Positions 1 to 10,248 of a DNA stretch of 29,280 bases are shown piece after piece. The stretch comes from Isoetes engelmannii (taxonomy: Eukaryota > Streptophyta > Lycopodiopsida > Isoetales > Isoetaceae): the NCBI GenBank assembly GCA_011763485.2, contig JAANSK020014467.1, positions 1 to 29,280 on the forward strand. The letters are read 5' to 3'. The notes beneath the pieces are model-generated. The model did not search any database, was not told where the DNA came from, and saw nothing but the letters and a program-made list of their open reading frames with translations. Every line of letters starts with the position of its first letter. Position 1 is the stretch's first letter. The translations under genes and the position numbers were made by a program.

Positions 1-294
1 GAGCAAATAAACCCTTTTATTTATTTTTGTCTCAAAGGCTTTTCCAAAACTTGACTTATCTAAAAGAGAAATTGTTGGGAATGATGCTCAAGAATGTCCC
101 AATGCAAAAATAGAATATTAGAGTGCCTGTTAGCTTACTTGCAATCTGAACTCTAGTTATAGCCTGTGAGAGGTGATGCCATAATTTGACACCTTATTCT
201 GTACAATTACACGATTTCGTACAAATATATAGCATATTTCGTACATGATCGTACACAATATTCTCCAATTGGCATAATGTCCCAAAAATGGCAT
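1..294. other. AT-rich non-coding DNA
   Basis: No convincing gene. The stretch is AT-rich. Between about 195 and 255 the word CGTAC recurs several times within a few dozen bases, which looks like decayed simple repetition and not a regulatory array. Confidence 0.4.
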
Positions 295-326
295 ATTGTT
301 CATATGCCATTTGGCATATGAACAAT
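295..326. repeat. perfect 15-bp inverted repeat (hairpin)
   Basis: ATTGTTCATATGCCA at 295-309 is followed by TT and by its exact reverse complement at 312-326. The flanks continue the symmetry imperfectly. It could be the centre of a small foldback element or a cruciform-prone site. No protein-coding context explains it. Confidence 0.8.
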
Positions 327-359
327 GTCTTCTTCATCAAAAATAAGGATGATTCCCCC

Positions 360-898
360 CATTTAGACGTTGATTATTGCAGCCCCAAATAAAATTACAG
401 TACCAAGTCGGTACCCGCTTCCCTTGATCCCAGAATTATTGGAGCGGCTCCAAGGTGCGCGCTATTTTACGAAGATAGATCTTCGGGGTGCCTACAATCT
501 TAGCCAGATTTATGAGGGTGATGAGTAGAAGACGGCGTTTCGTAAGCGGTATAGCCATTTTTAGTACATATTTATGCTGTTTGGACTCACGAATGCTCCG
601 GCAGTGTTTCAACATATGGCCAATGATGTCTTCTGGGAGTTCTTGGATATTTTTGTTATCATCTATTTGGATGATATTTTGATTTATTCGAAGACTCTTA
701 AAGAATATGAGAGGCATGTTCGGCAGGTCCTCCAGAAGCTTCATGAGCATGGGTTATATGCCAAACTTGAGAAGTGCCAGTTTGATCAAGATTCCCTGGA
801 ATTTCTTGGTTACCGTATCACCCTCATGGAGTCTCTATGGATCCCAAAAAGGTCAGCACTCTTTTGGATTGGCAAACACCGTCTTCAGTCCGAGATAT
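360..898 (+). mobile_element. Ty3/gypsy-type retrotransposon fossil, reverse-transcriptase part
   Basis: Translated pieces match the reverse-transcriptase domain of Ty3/gypsy Pol: the start of the palm, the segment where the catalytic YLDD box lies (about 670-680), and the segment leading towards RNase H, which ends near 898. Neither gag, protease, integrase nor flanking LTRs are recognisable, so this is an internal fragment. It is broken, with several interruptions, and looks old. Similarity to the family stops abruptly near 898, where unrelated GC-richer DNA begins. Confidence 0.85.
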
Positions 899-2098
899 TA
901 CTGTTTCCTTGGAGGAGCCCATGTGCTCCTCTCCACCTGTCTCCAGTACGGTGGGATGCCAAATCCGGCAGGCCTGGTTTTGTTTTGCTGGGCACGGTGG
1001 TTTGTTGGTATCGCTGTAGTAGAGCGGAGCACCTGTCTGGCCGTTTGCACAGGTAAGAAGTGCTTGCAGGTGTTTTGTGTTTGTGACCAGAATGCTTCGT
1101 TGTGTGCAATCCAGACCCGTGTCGCTGACCTCGTTGCTTGTGTGCAACCCAGAGCCATGATGGTGACTCCTTTTTTTTTGTCTCTATCCCTTTCCCCACT
1201 TGCTGGCAAAGCAAATCATGTCGCCCAGCTATTCTGGGGCTCACCTTTACTTGTTCGGAGCCTGTGAGCCTGCACATGAAGACCCAATTGGGCGATCAAA
1301 TCTGAGGCAGAGAAGCCCCAAAATCATGTTTGATTGCAGAGCAAGGCACTACTGATGATGGTTCCAGGAAAGGACTAGAGCAGGTCTTGCGTAGCTCTTT
1401 TTTGGGCAGATTTGCAGCAAAGCATCTGGAGTGTAAACTACATGTGTGTATTTTTTTCTCAAGATTGTTGAAATTGGGTCAGTTTTCAGGGCAAAATTTT
1501 ACATTCTATTTTCATGAAGCAAATTAGAGAAATTGTTTTCTCCTTTTGCTCGAACTATTCATTTGTCTTTGAAAGCACAGAAGAACTTAGGGCCTGGGCA
1601 GAGCCAAACTAGATGCGGATTCTTGATATCCTTTTAGATTTTACTTACCGAGATGTGCTTTTGATATGAGTGTCCCTTTCCCAGGAAGATTTTTTATTTG
1701 AAACAGAGTAAGTCTTGCGCTGGTGCTTTAATTGGAGTTCGATTCTCCAAGCCTAATATCTGTATTCATGTGCTTCATATTATGTATTTCCATTGACTCA
1801 TACGGTCCTTCGTACATATGTCGTATTCTTGTTTTTTTTTTGGGTGCAATGGTCTATTTTCTTTTAAGGCCCTTTAAAAGCGGTTCAACAGGGGCTGGTT
1901 TGACCCACAAAGACTTCACAGGGGCGGACAAGATCTGTGGAGAGGGAATATGCCAAGAATTTTGCCACAATTCAAAGGCCCAAAAAAGTAATACACCCAT
2001 GAAGCAAATAATACACCCAAAGGATTTTTACATTCCATGCTGTCGAGCACGGTTAGATGTGGTTAAACCTCGTCGCTTGACGGCCACGAGAGAGGTCG
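899..2098. other. non-coding DNA, GC-richer in its first 430 bases
   Basis: From about 900 to 1330 the base composition is clearly richer in G and C than the neighbours, and an imperfect direct repeat of about 25 bp (around 1097 and 1131, with TCGTTG and TGTGCAA words) is present. Open frames here overlap one another on both strands and resemble nothing I know. From 1330 to 2098 the DNA becomes AT-rich again and shows nothing recognisable. Confidence 0.4.
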
Positions 2099-4120
2099 AT
2101 GGGAGAGATCGAGGAGCTCCCTTCTCAGCAGGCAATGCAAGCGCCTGCCACCCAAGAACAAGCCGAATTTGCTGTGACAGGATTAGGTTAGATTTCTGAG
2201 CTCTTGTATGGTTTTTATTTTTCTTTCTTGAATGCTAAGAGGGGACAGAAAGCAAAGGAAGGCAGGGTTTAGATTTACAGAGTTGAGCAGAACACTTGCT
2301 AAGATCTGAAGGGCCAGATCATCAATAAGCATCGTGAAGATCATATTCACAAAGCTTGTTTGCCATGATATTGTCATTTAGCAATGCAGTTGGATAAAGT
2401 CAACATTCCTTGAACTATCAGCTTCTGTAGTTCCCATTAAACATCAAATATAATATTTCATTTGCATCCTCACTTAATTTATCCATTTTATCCCCCCCAT
2501 CCCACTTCAGCAATCCATTCTATCCACCTATGCATTTTATTGCGCTTTCAAATTTTATGTGCCCACAATTAATGCCCGGCATTTCCGGGCATACGTTTCT
2601 AGTTTCCTTAGTTTTTACGACAGGCTTAATGCATGGATAAATTAATGTACAGTTTTTTATAGATGGAATAATCATGCCAATGATTAGATAGTAGCAGGTC
2701 TACAATAACTCTTAACTGGTTAATAGACCTAAAACATTGGCTAAACTGATATATCTGTATTTGCATTTGTTTGAAGATTCCAATCCCATTTTAGATGATT
2801 CTACTGCTACTGGATAGCTCTTACTCTCATCCATAAGTTTCATGAAGGGCATCTTTTAGTTGATTTATCACGAGAAAGTTAATGTCATTTGAGCTAAATA
2901 CCCTGTTTCTAAGGGTAGTTTTGAAATACTTGTGAACTTCAGTCCCTTTAAAATATTATTTCGCTTTGTTGATAGCTCTAATTAATTTCTATCTTATGAA
3001 TTGTCTTTTTAGCTACAGTGGCTGGTTAAATAGCCTGCTTATTGCTTTCTTAAGCATATAGATGGGTAGCTTTAAGATGTTGATATTCTCTTGCTAGCTC
3101 GATTTAATAATATGGTGCATTTTTAGTTTGAGGCTAGAATCCGTGATATCAGTTGTAAACAGCCCACTTGAGAAGCAACACTTGCTCCATGAAAATCCAA
3201 GACACAGACATATCAGTAGTTTTTACATTGCATACTTGTTCTGAATCATTGCTTGCGTGGATTTTAGTCTCTGATATAAACCTTGAAGGTGGTTTTTGAC
3301 CTGATCTGATTGATAATAGGCCCTGGGTAGGTTTGAATTTGACCTCCTGAAAGCATGCTGCCAGATCTCATGTTTAACTTGTCACGGAATTTCCACTTCC
3401 AAGTTGTAAAGTGCAGGGACAACTGAGTTCTAATCAATTAAGTACTAAAGCACATGATGGAACATCCGTCCTTATTATCATTAAACAACCCACATGTTAA
3501 TGGTCCTTGATTTAGCTAAGTACTTGCTATAAACTGCTATAATTCTTCTTATTTTGCCAGGGCAGGATAATATTTGATTGGTTCACAGTTAATATAATGA
3601 CTAGTGCGAACGTGGAATTTAACAAAATTCGTCATGTTAAGATTCAATATAATGCCTTAATGTGAATACAAATTTGACAAAATCAGTTATGTTAGAAGTT
3701 AACATAACAGATTGGATGTGAACACAAATGAAACGAAATTCTTTGTGTTAGAAATTAACATAACGAATTAGGTGTGAAACTGGATTTAACTGAATCCGTT
3801 GTGTTACCAGCTAACATAACTGCATGTGTGAACCAATTGTAAAGTTATGCCTTAAATTAACATAACTATTAATTCCTTAGCTTAAAATTTAACTATTAAC
3901 CTCGTGGTGTGAACCTCCTCTAAGTCCAATATACTTATGTTTTTAAACAGGATCCCTCACGCTAAGAAAAAAAAGGGCATGTGGCAGAACCAAATAGTCC
4001 ATGTAGGAATGTCTTTTTTATCCTACCTCAGTTGAAGGCTGCCGGATTAGGGCCATAGCCACAGTGCGCTCAGAGATCCATCCTAAAGGAAGACAGGGAA
4101 GTGGAAGACCATCTATATAG
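2099..4120 (+). CDS. possible two-exon small ORF, 58 codons (hypothetical)
   Basis: An ATG at 2099 with G at +4 opens 29 codons (start MGEIEELPSQQ) up to a GT donor at 2187. An acceptor CAG at 4029-4031 would resume at 4032 in the same frame, and the joined frame reads to TAG at 4118-4120. The second part is rich in Arg and Gly (for example GRQGSGRPS). A strong donor, GTAAGT, follows at 4145, 24 bases after the stop, as if a further UTR exon existed. Coding parts would be 2099-2186 and 4032-4120. I recognise no family. The intron would contain two repeats. This may be chance, or the first exons of a gene whose other exons I failed to see. Confidence 0.2.
2187..2771. other. non-coding DNA
   Basis: No gene seen. 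A short hairpin with 8-bp arms ATGCCCGG / CCGGGCAT and a 5-base loop lies at 2572-2592. The rest is AT-rich. Confidence 0.4.
2772..2940 (+). repeat. dispersed repeat, copy 1
   Basis: About 170 bases that align along their whole length, in the same orientation, with 6613-6783. Shared words include TGAAGATTCCAA, TGATTC, CTGGATAG/TTGGATAG, GAGC.AAATACC.TGTTTCTA and a run ending TTGTGAACTT/TTGCAAACTT. Identity by eye is roughly three quarters to four fifths. No coding potential or terminal structure was found, so the class is unknown. Confidence 0.7.
2941..3603. other. non-coding DNA
   Basis: AT-rich sequence without recognisable gene, RNA or long repeat. Confidence 0.4.
3604..3908. repeat. tandem array of about five 54-58-bp units with internal dyad
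   Basis: Units start at 3604, 3662, 3718, 3774 and 3828, each opening with GTG(C/A)GAA or GTGAA. The first four are 58, 56, 56 and 54 bp and the fifth is degenerate, ending near a terminal GTGTGAACC at about 3900. Inside most units is an inverted repeat, clearest in unit 2: GTTATGTTA, a 4-base loop, then TTAACATAAC. The array can therefore fold into a series of hairpins. It is diverged, so not recent. Confidence 0.75.
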
Positions 4121-6612
4121 CAACCATCCATGCCCATCCAATAGGTAAGTTGGACATTTGCTTATATGTTTCATTTGATTAAGTATAAAGTTGTGAACGC
4201 ATAAATCTTTTTAACTGTTTGCCTGGAGTGCATAAGTCTAAGCTTGTGCGTAATTTGTGCTTTACCAATGGGATTTATACAGAATAGATTGCTCAAATAA
4301 AAAGGAGTAAATGGTTAACTCAGATTCCTTGAAATAGCCCTAGAGGAATTGTAACAGATAATATAGCAGAGCTCAAAATCCTCTTATCAGGTGTTTGATA
4401 TCGATGGCACCTCTTATTGTTGTTCTTTCAGTCGTAGCCCAGATTTTCACATCATACAAAAGGTTGCCAGTGCGTACAATCCAAGATCTTACTTTGCAAA
4501 CAAACTTTCATCCAAATTACATCGTTACATATCTCCCCCCTTATAGGAGGACTCAATTGTGATCAAATTGCCAGTGCTAGTGTGCCAGCATCAGCAATGG
4601 ATCTTTCTACAAAAAGATGCTGCTTTCTCACCTTTGGTTAGAGTGCATAGAGTTTTTTACTTCTCAATTGCACATGCCAAACTTGTTGGGAAATATATAT
4701 TCATTTCTTATGAACTTTCTCTCTATGAGATTGCCTACATGCCTATATAAGAATCATCCTTCAACTTCTGATCACGTGTCTCATTCATAGCAGCATCATA
4801 GGACACATATGTTTTCTGGGATATCTAATTGCCAATTCATTAAAGATTTGAAGGTCATTGTATTTGAATTTTATCAAATTCATGCCATTTCCTTATAGAA
4901 CATCTCAAGTCATGCAGGTGCTATTGGTGTGTTGAATAGTTAATTTGATTTGCTAGAATTTAGCTTTAAATTCACATGTGAAAGGAAACCTTAGATTGCT
5001 GCAAAACTTAAGTTTTGATTGTATTGTCTATGGATTATTATATCATTAATTATCCAAGTAACATGTGATATGCCGTTGGATTTTTTTTGTGTTAGCTCAT
5101 CAATGTTTATGGTCACCGTATGTAGCAATACAAGGTAAAATTTGTTTTGTGATTGCTTATTGATCGCTTCAACATTGGAATTTATTTGTCATTTCTGTAT
5201 ACCTGGGGCATTTCTTTACTAGTTTAACTATTCTTTAGCCAAAAGCTTGAGAGTCCAACAAAAGATGCTGTCAACATTCTCTAAGCAATAAGATTAAAGT
5301 ACAGTTAATACATTTACACATTTAAAGTGAGTATATATGAGGCTGGTGGTTTGTGTTCATTGGCTGTTTAGGTATATGAAGCATGGCTGGCAGAAAACTG
5401 CCTCATATATTAAGCAGGCTACAAGCCATGATCAAGGGAGTCATTGTTTCTTAAGATTTAGTTGAGTAGGACAATTCTGTTTCCATCTCAGCAGCCACAT
5501 TGTGGTGATAATGATGTATAGTGTGCTTATAAAGCCCAGTGCTACAAAGTGTGTCACCCAATTGTTTGGCAGACCTATGCTTAAAGGTCTTAACCCATGC
5601 CTTCAAAACTTCATTAAATAAGCTCTTTTTACCAATGAAGCTCTTTCGAAGGACCTACATCCTGTTAGCCAGCATAGCCTGGGAAAACATTACTAACTAC
5701 GGGGGACAGTGATGCAATACACCTATTGGCTGGAGTTTGGACTGTGTTATGACAGCATTTACCTAATGTTCCAAAGCTACAGCACATCTTATTAAGTCAT
5801 CAATGCAAAGAGGTGGTGCCCTTGTCAATTTATATGTTTAGTGTGGGATAGTAGTAGTATTCAATATCATAGATATACAAGATGTGTTGACCTGCACAAC
5901 AATGATTAACGGCTGTGTTCAACATGACAATAACGTTGAAGCTCCCAAAAGATAAGACATGGCCATTCCTTTTTAGATTCCCTATTAGCAGTTTTGGGAC
6001 TTGCCTTTGACATGGAAGTCAAGCAATTCATTGAAAACATTTGTCTTTGAATACTGCACCTTGGGTAGCAGCAATGTTTTTGGCCCAGGCGAATTCCACC
6101 TGCAATTTCAGCATATGTCCACCCTGCAACGTGTTGTGTACGCATGTCTCCAATAGTGATGTTAGAGCTGAAAATTTATGGTCAGTGGCTCACAAGAGCA
6201 GATGCTGCACAATAATGGTAGTGTGGGATGTAACAGTTTTAAGATCAAACCTAATAAAAACATTAAAGCCGGGTAGGCTATATCCAGCAAGCAAAGCGTA
6301 TATATCCAGACATAAGCAGTGCTTTCTCATTTTCTAATAATTATCCAACTAATATGAAGTAGAGTTTTTCAATGCACGTGCCTGCACAATAATGGTAGCA
6401 GCACGGGATGTCAAACCAAGTTATTTAAATAGATTTTCATTCAGGTCTTGATTCATCTCTGATGCCTGTCAACTTCTAGACAAATTGACAACCTAATTAA
6501 ATAAGCAGCAAAACAAGCATACATGTCGAGTAATCTGTGCACATGTACATGATTGTATTCTAGCTTTGGTCTAGGCTATAGGATTTGTACACTTATTTAA
6601 ACCATTGTAACT
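4121..6612. other. long non-coding stretch
   Basis: I see no supported gene, RNA gene or transposon. Short open frames at 4559-4750, 5906-6145 and 6041-6337 have no recognisable motif and conflict between strands. A 16-bp word, TGCACAATAATGGTAG, occurs near 6205 and again near 6383. Confidence 0.4.
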
Positions 6613-6783
6613 TGAAGATTCCAACTCCATTTTAAATGATTCCACCGCTATTGGATAGATCTCACTCTAATCTACAAGTTTTGTGAAGGCGACTTTTATA
6701 TTTGATTGATCACAAAATTGTTATTGCCATTCGAGCCAAATACCTTGTTTCTAGGGGTGTTTTTTGGAATATTTGCAAACTTG
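6613..6783 (+). repeat. dispersed repeat, copy 2
   Basis: Direct partner of 2772-2940, 3.8 kb downstream in the same orientation. It is followed by GGGTATATTTGGAATTT-like sequence, which echoes the end of the repeat itself. It has no frame and no terminal repeats. Confidence 0.7.
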
Positions 6784-6984
6784 AGGGGTATATTTGGAAT
6801 TTCCCTTAATTTAAATAGCGAACTGTTGTTTTAGCGCACTGTTGTTTTTGCATACAATCCTTTATCCAGGTTCATCTACCACAGAGCAAGTGAAGAAGAG
6901 TCTATTTTATCCATTAGGGTGCTTAATAACCACCTATAACCTCCTGTGCAATAAATGAATAGGCACCAACAAATGAATAGGCAT

Positions 6985-7590
6985 TGACTTCCCTAACTAG
7001 TGTAAGTCTGTAGACTGAGGAAACTAGCACGTGTAAGTATGTCAACTGAGGAAGTTTTGTACTTCATGTATAACCTCATGTACAAGAAATGCAATGGCGT
7101 AAATGAAGGAAGAATATCAAAAACCTTTTCAGAAAACCTTTTCTTGGTCGCTCGACACATGCTCCTTTGTTGTATGCGTCCGCTTCTTTCACTGCGTGCA
7201 TCTACTTACTTCCCTAAACTAGCATGTGAAAGTATGTAAACTGACGAAGCCTTGTGCTTCATGTATAAAACAATAATAAATCAATTCGTGAAACAATAAT
7301 AAATCAATTCATAATACGAGGAAAGATACTAAGAAGTTTTATACTTCATGTATAACCCCCTGTACAATAAATGCGTTTATCAAAGACCTTTTGTTGGTCG
7401 TTCAATACATGCTCCTTTGTTGTGTGCCTCTGCTCCTTTCATTGTGTGCATCCACAGACTTCCCTAAACTAGCATGTGTAAGTATGTGAATTGACGAAGT
7501 CTTGTACTTCATGTATAAATACGACATTAATGATTTTTTCAACAATAATAAATCAATATATAATAAGAGCAAAGGGCATATGAGAAGCAA
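6985..7590. repeat. degenerate tandem array, three units of about 220-250 bp
   Basis: The anchor TCCCTAA(A)CTAG recurs at 6990, 7211 and 7461 (spacing 221 and 250). After each anchor come GTGTAAGTATGT, a CTGA(G/C)GAAG word and ACTTCATGTATAA. Units 1 and 2 also share the CCTTTTGTTGGTCG and ACATGCTCCTTTGTTGT segments. There are smaller duplications inside: a roughly 30-bp one at about 6995-7052 and a 23-bp one at 7268-7313 (AAACAATAATAAATCAATTC twice). The array appears to have grown by nested slippage or unequal exchange. Open frames here merely follow the repeat. Confidence 0.75.
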
Positions 7591-7841
7591 TCAATTAGGA
7601 AGTCCATCCATGGTGTGTGTACCTCAATATATGCCCATTTGTGAAGAATTGGCTATGAATTGAAGGAAGTGTCTAAATTGGTTCACAATATTACCTATAA
7701 GTACTTCATAATTCACTTTGACGCCATAAATCCAAAGACATCTAATATCAAAAGTAAGCCACTTATGTGTATGCATATTTTACATTTCATACCTATCCTT
7801 TGCTTTGCTTCTCCAACATGTTTACATGAACCTGCAGTCTG

Positions 7842-8035
7842 AGACAAGGGCACAAAAATTAAAAATTTGTCATATGCCAATCATATGCATGATATGACCG
7901 TGATTGCAATAATGATCTTGAAACTCAAAACGTTGCTAAGATAAGGGCACAAAAATGAAAGATTTGTCATATGCCAATTGTACGCATGATATGATCGTGA
8001 TTGCAATGAGGATCTTGAAACTCAAAATGTTGCTG
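7842..8035. repeat. 97-bp tandem duplication
   Basis: Two adjacent copies start at about 7842 and 7939. Each contains AAGGGCACAAAAAT, TTTGTCATATGCCAAT, GATATGA.CGTGATTGCAAT and GATCTTGAAACTCAAAA in the same order at a constant 97-bp offset. They differ at about ten positions. Confidence 0.85.
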
Positions 8036-8633
8036 GGAACTATGATTCTTAAAATGTTTGTTGATTGTGAAAGTATCTTCTTCCCACAATTTTGCTCCCC
8101 ATACTTCTAAAATTCTTATCTAGAATGCAGTGGTGGTGTCCACTGCACTATCATCTGGTAAGGTATTAAGAATCAAATGAAGAAGGAAACTTGGGCTTGC
8201 CAAAGCACAAACCTCACATGACAATCCTCGTCCTTGTCAACGTGAGACATTGACACTTTTAAAATTGAATTGATTTATGGGACCGAATAGTCTGTGAGAT
8301 TCCTTAATAGATATGCACGCATGAAAAAATGTGAATCATAAGCAACCATAATTTCGTCGACATAAATAATGCCAGTCATCCAAAGTGTACAGTTCGTCTT
8401 TGGCTTGAGGTTTCAGGTAAGATCGTTAATAATGTCCTTCATAATCACCCCTTTGTCTTTCCTTTGCAATAGGAAGAAACAACAAATGTTGCTTGTGGAC
8501 TTCCTTATAATTACCCTTGACTATGATTTCACAATGAAGAAAAATGTATTACTTCTTCATTTGATGGACCACAAAATAAAAAATAATATCATGTCAATGA
8601 GGTCACAGACCCCATAGTCTCAAGGTTGACTCC
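8036..8633. other. non-coding DNA
   Basis: No supported gene. A frame at 8369-8617 lacks any recognisable motif and has AT-driven composition. Confidence 0.4.
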
Positions 8634-9069
8634 TGTTAAGAGGGTTGAGTTTTCTTTCGTCCCGGGGTGGTGTTAACCCCTAGGGTTAACATGTACAAGT
8701 ATTGTATAAGGCTATGATATATTGTTTGTGCTAGGTGGCGTGTTCCTATAAGCCACCTAACATAAAGTGGGATCAATAAGGTAAAGCCGTGATTGTTTTG
8801 GATCAAGGGCCAAGATTGGTTGCTTGCTCTATATAAGGGCAAGCCCATTCATGTGCATGTAGGCTTTTCTTGCTCACGTTTAAGAGCCTCATTTTGCCCT
8901 TTTGTATATATTTTGGTATTACCTTCTTCATTTGTGTTCCCTTTTGTCATTCATTTTGTTCTTCCCCATTTATCTTTCTTTTTTGCAAGATCTTGAACTA
9001 TGGCAGCCTTGTAGCGCTCGGTAGCCACAAATCTGCTGCTTCAAGGTGATGCCAAGAACCTTCTTAACA
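8634..9069 (+). mobile_element. solo LTR with 5-bp target-site duplication
   Basis: The 436-bp segment starts TGTTAAGAGG and ends CTTCTTAACA, so its ends are imperfect inverted repeats and obey the TG...CA rule. The five bases ACTCC stand immediately before (8629-8633) and immediately after it (9070-9074), a perfect target duplication. A TATA box, CTATATAAGG, lies at 8829-8838, a plausible LTR promoter on the plus strand. Two hairpins occur inside (8672-8690 around GTTAACCC, and about 8732-8760 around TAGGTGGC / GCCACCTA). No internal retrotransposon genes adjoin it. It looks like the product of LTR-LTR recombination; superfamily (copia or gypsy) cannot be told. The intact target duplication argues against great age. 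Confidence 0.85.
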
Positions 9070-9074
9070 ACTCC

Positions 9075-10248
9075 CCTTACTAGGTTTATGAGATCATACT
9101 TATGAGCACTAGGATAGGGCCATCAACAAAAAATGGTCTTGGATTCCTCTTTTAGAATAAGAGAAATGCAACCAGGGTTCAAAATCTTGTCCATGCATTT
9201 AAATCTTCAAAGCTCACAAAAGGAATCAAATATATCATTTTCGAATACTTTTAATAGAACTTAATAGGGAACCGAGGCGTTTATCTCCTCTCAAACTTTT
9301 TCTTTTATTCTCTATGTTGGCCAAATATAATGGGATATACCTAAGGTAACAATACACTCTATATCCTTCTAAAATAATGTTTGAAAATGCTGTCAAAGAT
9401 ATTGCTTAAGGGTGCATAGGATCAAAGATTTTAGCTTCTCCCGAAGCTAGCTTGTCATCTAAATTCATCTTGGAGTATGCAATAGTAAACCTCGTTCCAT
9501 GTTGGCAATGGCAAAGAAAGGGCAAATACGTAACACTACAATTCAACCCAGACCTTTGTCTTCTTGATAGATAGAGAGAGGAAGGATGAGAGGGAGGGAA
9601 GCTTGCTATTGCTTTTACCGAGTAAATGCAACTACTTTTGGTATTCATGCAACTTTTTGCTATATTGTTTGTTGCTCATACATGGATGGGAGAGAGCAGA
9701 TCAAAAAGTTGAGCCAAAATGTTTTACCTCACCTTTTTCTTAACTTACAATGATCTTAATCTGCACAATGCCTCTTAATAGATCTGAGTTTATATTATCC
9801 ATCATCATCCTTTATTTTGTTACATATCTTTCAAATCTACGTCTAAATTTTTTTAGCTCAATTGGACACAAGTACGCTACGTGCTGGTGTAAAGTTCTGA
9901 TATTGCACTCCTTTCTTGACTAGAAACATTCACATAGGTATAATTTGTCTTTATAGGAAAGGCTTTTTGTATAAATTAATTTTTTTTTCGTGATTTTACC
10001 TCGTAGCTACTTTAGAATCGCTTATATATACTGCATACTTAATACATAAACTCCTCTCTCTTTCTAAAGAAGGTGGACTTTCTATAGCTAATTAATGCCA
10101 CATTAACAGAATGGCAAGTGACTAAAGTTAGTTGGATTTGTGGAGTCTAACATACTATGGCGATTTTGTGCAGGCGTGTGAGAGAAGGATTGTAATAACA
10201 ATGCTAGTTTTTCCAATGCCATATTGCTGAACAGATTATTTTTTGAAG
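9075..10248. other. non-coding DNA upstream of DRC11
   Basis: No gene seen. The last hundred bases before 10249 form the presumed 5' leader of the DRC11 gene. A possible acceptor (TTTTGTGCAG, near 10164-10173) suggests an intron in the 5' UTR, but this is a guess. An in-frame TGA at 10228-10230 precedes the chosen start codon. Confidence 0.35.

Noticed and set aside
5400-6340. Minus-strand open frames with some protein-like stretches
   Set aside because: No recognisable domain, frames short and interrupted, plus-strand frames equally long; treated as non-coding.
7000-8040. CRISPR-like regular repeats
   Set aside because: Units are long, diverged and directly adjacent without unique spacers, and the context is a plant nuclear genome.
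8100-8630. Possible copia-type reverse transcriptase on the minus strand (a YVDE-like word)
   Set aside because: Only one short word fits; the flanking blocks expected in that family are absent in every frame.
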